NCBI GenBank assembly: GCA_963921825.1
Contig: OY997592.1
Span: 61,400,336 to 61,464,335, forward strand
Reading direction: 5' to 3'
Length of the DNA stretch: 64,000 nucleotides
Source: Erodium maritimum
Lineage: Eukaryota; Streptophyta; Magnoliopsida; Geraniales; Geraniaceae
Shown here: positions 60,501 to 64,000 of the stretch, piece after piece
How positions within the stretch are numbered: the stretch's first letter is position 1
Layout of the letters: every line of letters begins with the position of its first letter
Notes under the pieces: model-generated
Seen by the model: the letters and a program-made list of their open reading frames with translations, nothing else
What the model was told of the DNA's origin: nothing
Databases searched by the model: none
Made by a program: the position numbers and the translations under genes

Positions 60501-63500
60501 ACTCATAAAACTGGCATCTGGGATGTTTTCCGTGAGTAATGATTTACCTTCCATGACTGGATCAGGTTGCATTTTTCATTCATTAACTTACTAGGTGATA
60601 AAGAACATGTTAGAAAATTGGCCACTTCAGGTCATTTCAGGCAGTCAATTATAACAGATAATCAACCTAATTTCGAGTATTTCAATCAGAACAAACATTA
60701 AGAACTTGGGATTATTTGTGTAAAAGATTTTAGCACTGTGCAACATATACTTATTTTTGGACACTGGTACTGTAGATTCTGAACTAATTTGGGCACATTG
60801 TGTTTCATCTGTGTCTATGCATGCAGATGGATTATACAGATACAACAAGACAATAAGTAGAGCACAAATCGTTTAAGCATTGTCCATACCTCTTTCATCC
60901 AAAATGATTTCTGCTTTCTGCTCCAATTCGTAAAGAACCTAAAAAGTAGAGCACAAATCGTTTAAGCATTGTTCATACAAAAAAAATACAATAAAGAAAG
61001 AAGGAAGTTGCAAAAAAGATAAAGTAGAGCATCAATCAAGTCACTAATCAATTGAAAAGTGTGACAAATAGACTTCATGAACGAATGTGGGAAAATTTAA
61101 CAAAGAAAGAAAATGCAAGTAAATACCCGCTGCAATATGGCTTCGGATTCCTTCCTCCCCAGCTGCTCATGTCGAAATGCATCCACAGCTTCTTGGTATT
61201 TGGCATACATTTTAGCCAGCTGTTGGAGAGTATACATTGAGCATATCAAATTGAAGTGACGAGTAAGAAATATGAAACAAAGTGAAAAATAACGAAAACT
61301 TACGCTCCAACCATCACGCAGAAGGGAAGCAGCTAGAGCTGTCCCTGAAACGCCAACTGGGATCTTGGGCACAATCATTTGATTATCCTCAACCATATCA
61401 TTACGTTCAAATGAACTCCAACTGAAATATTGTAACCAGAAAAGAGTGACAGCAATCAAGATCTGAAAGGCAAGTACAAGCTAAAACCATAAATACGTAA
61501 GGGCTGAAATTTATACCAATTTCCCACTAAACTCAAATTGCATTCATCATTAATGAGATGTAAGTACGCAAGCATCAATTCTAGAGTCTAGGCATCAATT
61601 ACATACACTATAGCAGGGTATAAGAAAATCAAAAGACACGCCAAAACTAAAGACATAGTTCCTCATGTACTGCTGGGCTTATTAACACAGCAGAATAGCA
61701 CATTGTGGTCAGCAAACAATTATAATTCCCCGCCAGTTAACTTAGACTAGGACAGCATGGCCCCAAATATAATTTGGAGGTGAAATGAAATAAAATATGC
61801 TATGTACCATGACAAGCATAAAAGTTGACGCAGCACAAATGACATACTAATTATGGATTTGTATCTTAAGCTTTGAAATTGAAGTATGATCCCTTTCATT
61901 TTCAATTCTATAAATAGATTTCTCATTTAGCATTAACCAAAAAGGCCCACTAAATCATTTTTTCAACATAAATATGGTGGACCTATCACATGTCTATGTC
62001 CATAAACAAGCTCTTAGACAAACAAAACATTTGCAACTCGATACCATGCAGGTAATAGCTATATAAAAATCTTCAAATTAGTTCGGCACTAGGACTACAT
62101 TGGGGAGTGTCAAGTGCTACCTTAATTGGTATCCATGAACAAGAGGTCATGGATTTCCAAGCATCAAGACGTAATAAGAGTAAATTATGATTGTTAATGA
62201 GAACATAAAATGTTTTTGAACAAAAATCAGGCTCTTACGTTTCTGCAGTCATACTGCTTAGTGGAATCAGATTAAGCTCACTCGTTTTCTTACTAGATTC
62301 GATCTCTGCCTCACACTTCTCGAGTTGCTGCTTCAAATCAGCAGCCTCCTACAGTTGCCAAAAATTAAAGCATAAGAAATAAATAAATTAAGTACTGATT
62401 TCAAATCATTGGGTAACATCGAGACTCTCATAGGGCATAACAACTAAACTACCATATTTAGCAACAGCATATACACACTGTCAAGCCAGAGAGAGATAAT
62501 GAATATGTATGAAACTAAGCACTAATTCCACATATCAACAGAACTAGAACAACACAAACAGGTATAGTAATGTTCTTCATGACTCAGTATCATACAGATA
62601 GAAGAAAAAGAAGTCAGTACTCTCCGGGCAGGAAAAAAGATTGAAACTTCAAAAAGAGTTCCAACCACCACTGAGAAAAATCTTTAAATTGAATCCACCC
62701 ACCCCGGGTCACCACCAATGAGAAACATCTTAAATTGACAATTTACAAAGCACAAGGTTGAAGTTGTAAAATTTAAATCACTAAAATAGTCAACCAAAGA
62801 CTTTAAGATGAATGTGAGTAGGCATGTGTGTGTCATTTACTTTAGTTACCAGTATAGGATTACGCCAAGTGAAAAGTAAAAAGAGGCATTGTATAATTAT
62901 AAATAAAGGGATATATGCAAAAAAGTACCCCGAAGTATTCACTTTTTGCAAGTTGTAGCCCTCTTCTTTATATCTGCAAACAAGTGCCATGCACTTGCCT
63001 TTTTGTTGCACTTCGTGTAAATTTGCTTCAAAATGACGGTTCATCATTTCAAAAGTCCAGAATTTTCATTTCTCTTAATTTAAGTTCGGAAGAAGAAAGT
63101 ACAAGATGAAAATTTTGGATTTTTTTTTTGTTTTTTACTTGCTATTTAAAAAATTTGAGGGGTAAAATCATTGTTTTGAAACAAATTTACACAAACTGCA
63201 ACGAAAAGGCAAGTTCAGGGCTTTTTTTGCAGTTATCAAAAAGGAGTACAATTGCAAAAACTGAACAGCTCAGGGTACTTTTTTGCAATTACCCCTAATT
63301 ATATATACCGTAAGGAAAGATATAATGCAAACTAACAATGCAGTCTTATGCCTAGTAAAACAATATTTATTCTTAAGTGTCAGTTGATAACATGCCTAGC
63401 CTAGATAAGAAAATAATAGAAAACATGCCTTTTCAATTTGTTTCCTTGCAGATACTTCTTTTTCGAATTTTTCTTTATGGTCGTTCTCAACCTGAACCAA

Positions 63501-63909
63501 ATGTGTCTGCAACAATCACAATAAAATATCAAACAACAATGAAACATGCATATAACAATACTTAATCATCTGAAAAGCAGAAATACAGTGAATTATATAA
63601 ATCTCACTTCTAGAGCTTTAATCACACCCTCGAGCTCTCCTGCTTTACTAGACCATTCCTCTGAACTCTCTTTATATAATTCAACAAGCTTATTCACCTA
63701 CAACATTTCAATAAAAAGAAACATATATATCATAAGAATAGGTGCTTAACTTTCCTTTGATGTACTTATAGTCTCCGTGTTGCCATTTGCAACCAAAGGT
63801 TTATAAAAAAAGCATTATGCAGATACTTCATGTAACTACTTACAGTTGAGAGTTCAGCTGAAAGTCTTTCTTCGTTGGCTGCAGAGGCATCTCTGGATGA
63901 ACATAATTC
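45517..63909 (-). CDS. NUA: NUA / TPR-type nuclear pore basket protein, C-terminal 1,820 residues (5' end outside window)
   Basis: Forty-two minus-strand exons join to 5,463 nt (1,821 codons with stop) without a frame break: 63909-63844, 63697-63608, 63506-63429, 62348-62239, 61421-61304, 61219-61127, 60938-60890, 60351-60248, 60175-60107, 59858-59715, 59617-59525, 59408-59295, 58999-58921, 58114-58062, 57977-57904, 56921-56819, 56740-56606, 56470-56330, 56226-56173, 55556-55377, 55245-55198, 54490-54440, 54162-54079, 54000-53926, 53837-53653, 53578-53476, 53142-53026, 52179-52087, 51493-51335, 51261-51208, 50751-50638, 50507-50430, 50326-50177, 50106-50035, 49582-49427, 49326-49273, 49151-49064, 48982-48918, 48828-48700, 47442-47338, 47171-46994, 46874-45517. 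Nearly all residues are Glu/Lys/Leu heptad coiled coil, with family phrases such as LAKMYAKYQEAVDAFRHEQ and LRDGWS. The C-terminus is acidic and ends in an RGRGGQRGGRG tail. Plant NUA (about 2,090 aa in Arabidopsis) anchors SUMO protease and spindle-checkpoint proteins at the inner pore basket and aids mRNA export. About 250-270 N-terminal residues should lie to the right. Confidence 0.93.
46140..46874 (-). other. Acidic low-complexity tail domain of NUA
   Basis: The first part of the last NUA exon encodes a region rich in Pro/Ser/Thr (RAVPPQAPRPTSSAAPSP). A basic patch follows (RKMARRLVRPRLGKPEEP), then a long Asp/Glu/Ser/Val-rich stretch. The basic patch looks like a nuclear localisation signal; the acidic tail is conserved in TPR-type proteins. 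Confidence 0.7.
47508..48500. repeat. Intronic tandem duplication, second copy split by a hAT element
   Basis: The segment starting TATGATAGCAAAAGATGT and containing TTTTGTCAAG and CAGCATGTTTGTCACYAA occurs at about 47505-47668. It occurs again at about 47665-48500, with the hAT element 47691-48371 inside the second copy. The copies differ at many positions. Confidence 0.65.
47691..48371. mobile_element. Non-autonomous hAT element in a NUA intron, 681 bp
   Basis: The ends are CAAGGTTGTAAAAAACG (left) and GTTTTTTACAACTCTG (right), inverted with one or two mismatches. They are flanked by a perfect 8-bp duplication CCTAAAGG (47683-47690, 48372-48379). The subterminal parts hold repeated GATTAATCGG and GGCGCCTAGGCGC-type motifs. 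It is non-coding and belongs to a hAT type with GGCGCTAGGCG-rich ends that is common in plants. The perfect TSD suggests a moderately recent insertion. Confidence 0.9.
49966..49990. repeat. TAAA microsatellite in a NUA intron
   Basis: Five to six tandem AAAT units, in an intron. Confidence 0.8.
51631..51987. mobile_element. Mutator-like MITE in a NUA intron, 357 bp
   Basis: The ends GCGTTAATTGTCAAAAAAG and TTATTGACAATTAAACC are inverted, with further inverted blocks inside (AAAGTTTTGTCCACGCTTT, AACGGAAGTC). They are flanked by a perfect 9-bp duplication AGAAAATAA (51622-51630, 51988-51996). The TTAATTG tips match the MITE in the YTH intron. It is non-coding. Confidence 0.85.
60855..60978. 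repeat. 35-bp direct repeats on both sides of one NUA exon
   Basis: A 35-base sequence beginning AAGTAGAGCACAAATCG and ending CATTG(T)YCATAC occurs at 60855-60889 and 60944-60978 with one difference. The 49-nt exon 60890-60938 lies between them, so the intron sequence just before and just after the exon is nearly the same. Confidence 0.9.
62907..63296. mobile_element. MITE in a NUA intron, about 390 bp, Mutator-like
   Basis: AGGGATATATGCAAAAAAGT and GTACCCCGAAGT at the left are inverted at the right as AGGGTACTTTTTTGCAATTACCCCT. The inverted match extends for more than 50 bases. No clear target-site duplication was found, so the family is inferred from the long TIRs and GGGTAATTGCA-like tip. 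It is non-coding. Confidence 0.6.
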
Positions 63910-64000
63910 CTTCACAAATGCGATAAAAAAAAGTCCATATGACAACTATAACCAATGAAAAGGCACGACGTGCAAAGTTCAGAGTGTCCAATAGTATATG
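63910..64000 (-). other. NUA intron at the window edge
   Basis: Intron sequence upstream (in gene direction) of the first visible NUA exon. The acceptor is GAAG|GAATT at 63910-63911. The gene continues to the right. Confidence 0.8.

Overview
The window is nuclear DNA from a flowering plant, most likely a eudicot. It is AT-rich and has intron-rich genes with GT-AG junctions. It carries plant-specific proteins: an AGC-VIII kinase with the DFD motif, an ECT-type YTH protein and a plant TPR/NUA nucleoporin. Plant-type transposons fill the space between them. I cannot name the species.

Four protein-coding genes are well supported and their exons join in frame. (1) 7179-11658, minus: DUF212 / 'acid phosphatase/vanadium-dependent haloperoxidase-related' membrane protein, 4 exons. 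(2) 18219-20270, minus: AGC-VIII protein kinase, 2 exons. (3) 37077-40525, plus: YTH-domain m6A reader of the ECT family, 8 exons. (4) 45517 to beyond the right edge, minus: the last 42 exons (1,820 residues) of a TPR/NUA nuclear-basket coiled-coil protein. A fifth locus at 28029-28302 encodes a 64-residue secreted peptide in two exons. A diverged, damaged second copy lies about 2 kb downstream inside a segmental duplication.

The rest is mostly transposable elements, many with readable ends and target-site duplications (TSDs). The left end (1-6500) is a stack: a Ty1/copia 3' end, a PIF/Harbinger element holding a Mutator-like element, then a LINE-type retroposon beside it. From 11.9 to 22.7 kb there are a Tourist-like MITE, three more retroposons with 15-16 bp TSDs, and LINE and Harbinger scraps. 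A 3.0-kb solo LTR fills 22.8-25.8 kb. A second Harbinger element with an internal duplication lies at 31.5-33.7 kb. A Harbinger ORF1 fragment split by another solo LTR lies at 41.8-44.7 kb. Introns of the DUF212, YTH and NUA genes hold hAT and Mutator-like non-autonomous elements.

The genes do not form a pathway; they are independent plant loci between repeats. The most interesting unexplained items are the small secreted peptide pair and a set of retroposons that share a 3' motif and a short conserved reading frame. Also notable are a GC-AG intron and an exon framed by direct repeats in NUA. All calls come from reading the sequence by eye; no database search was possible.
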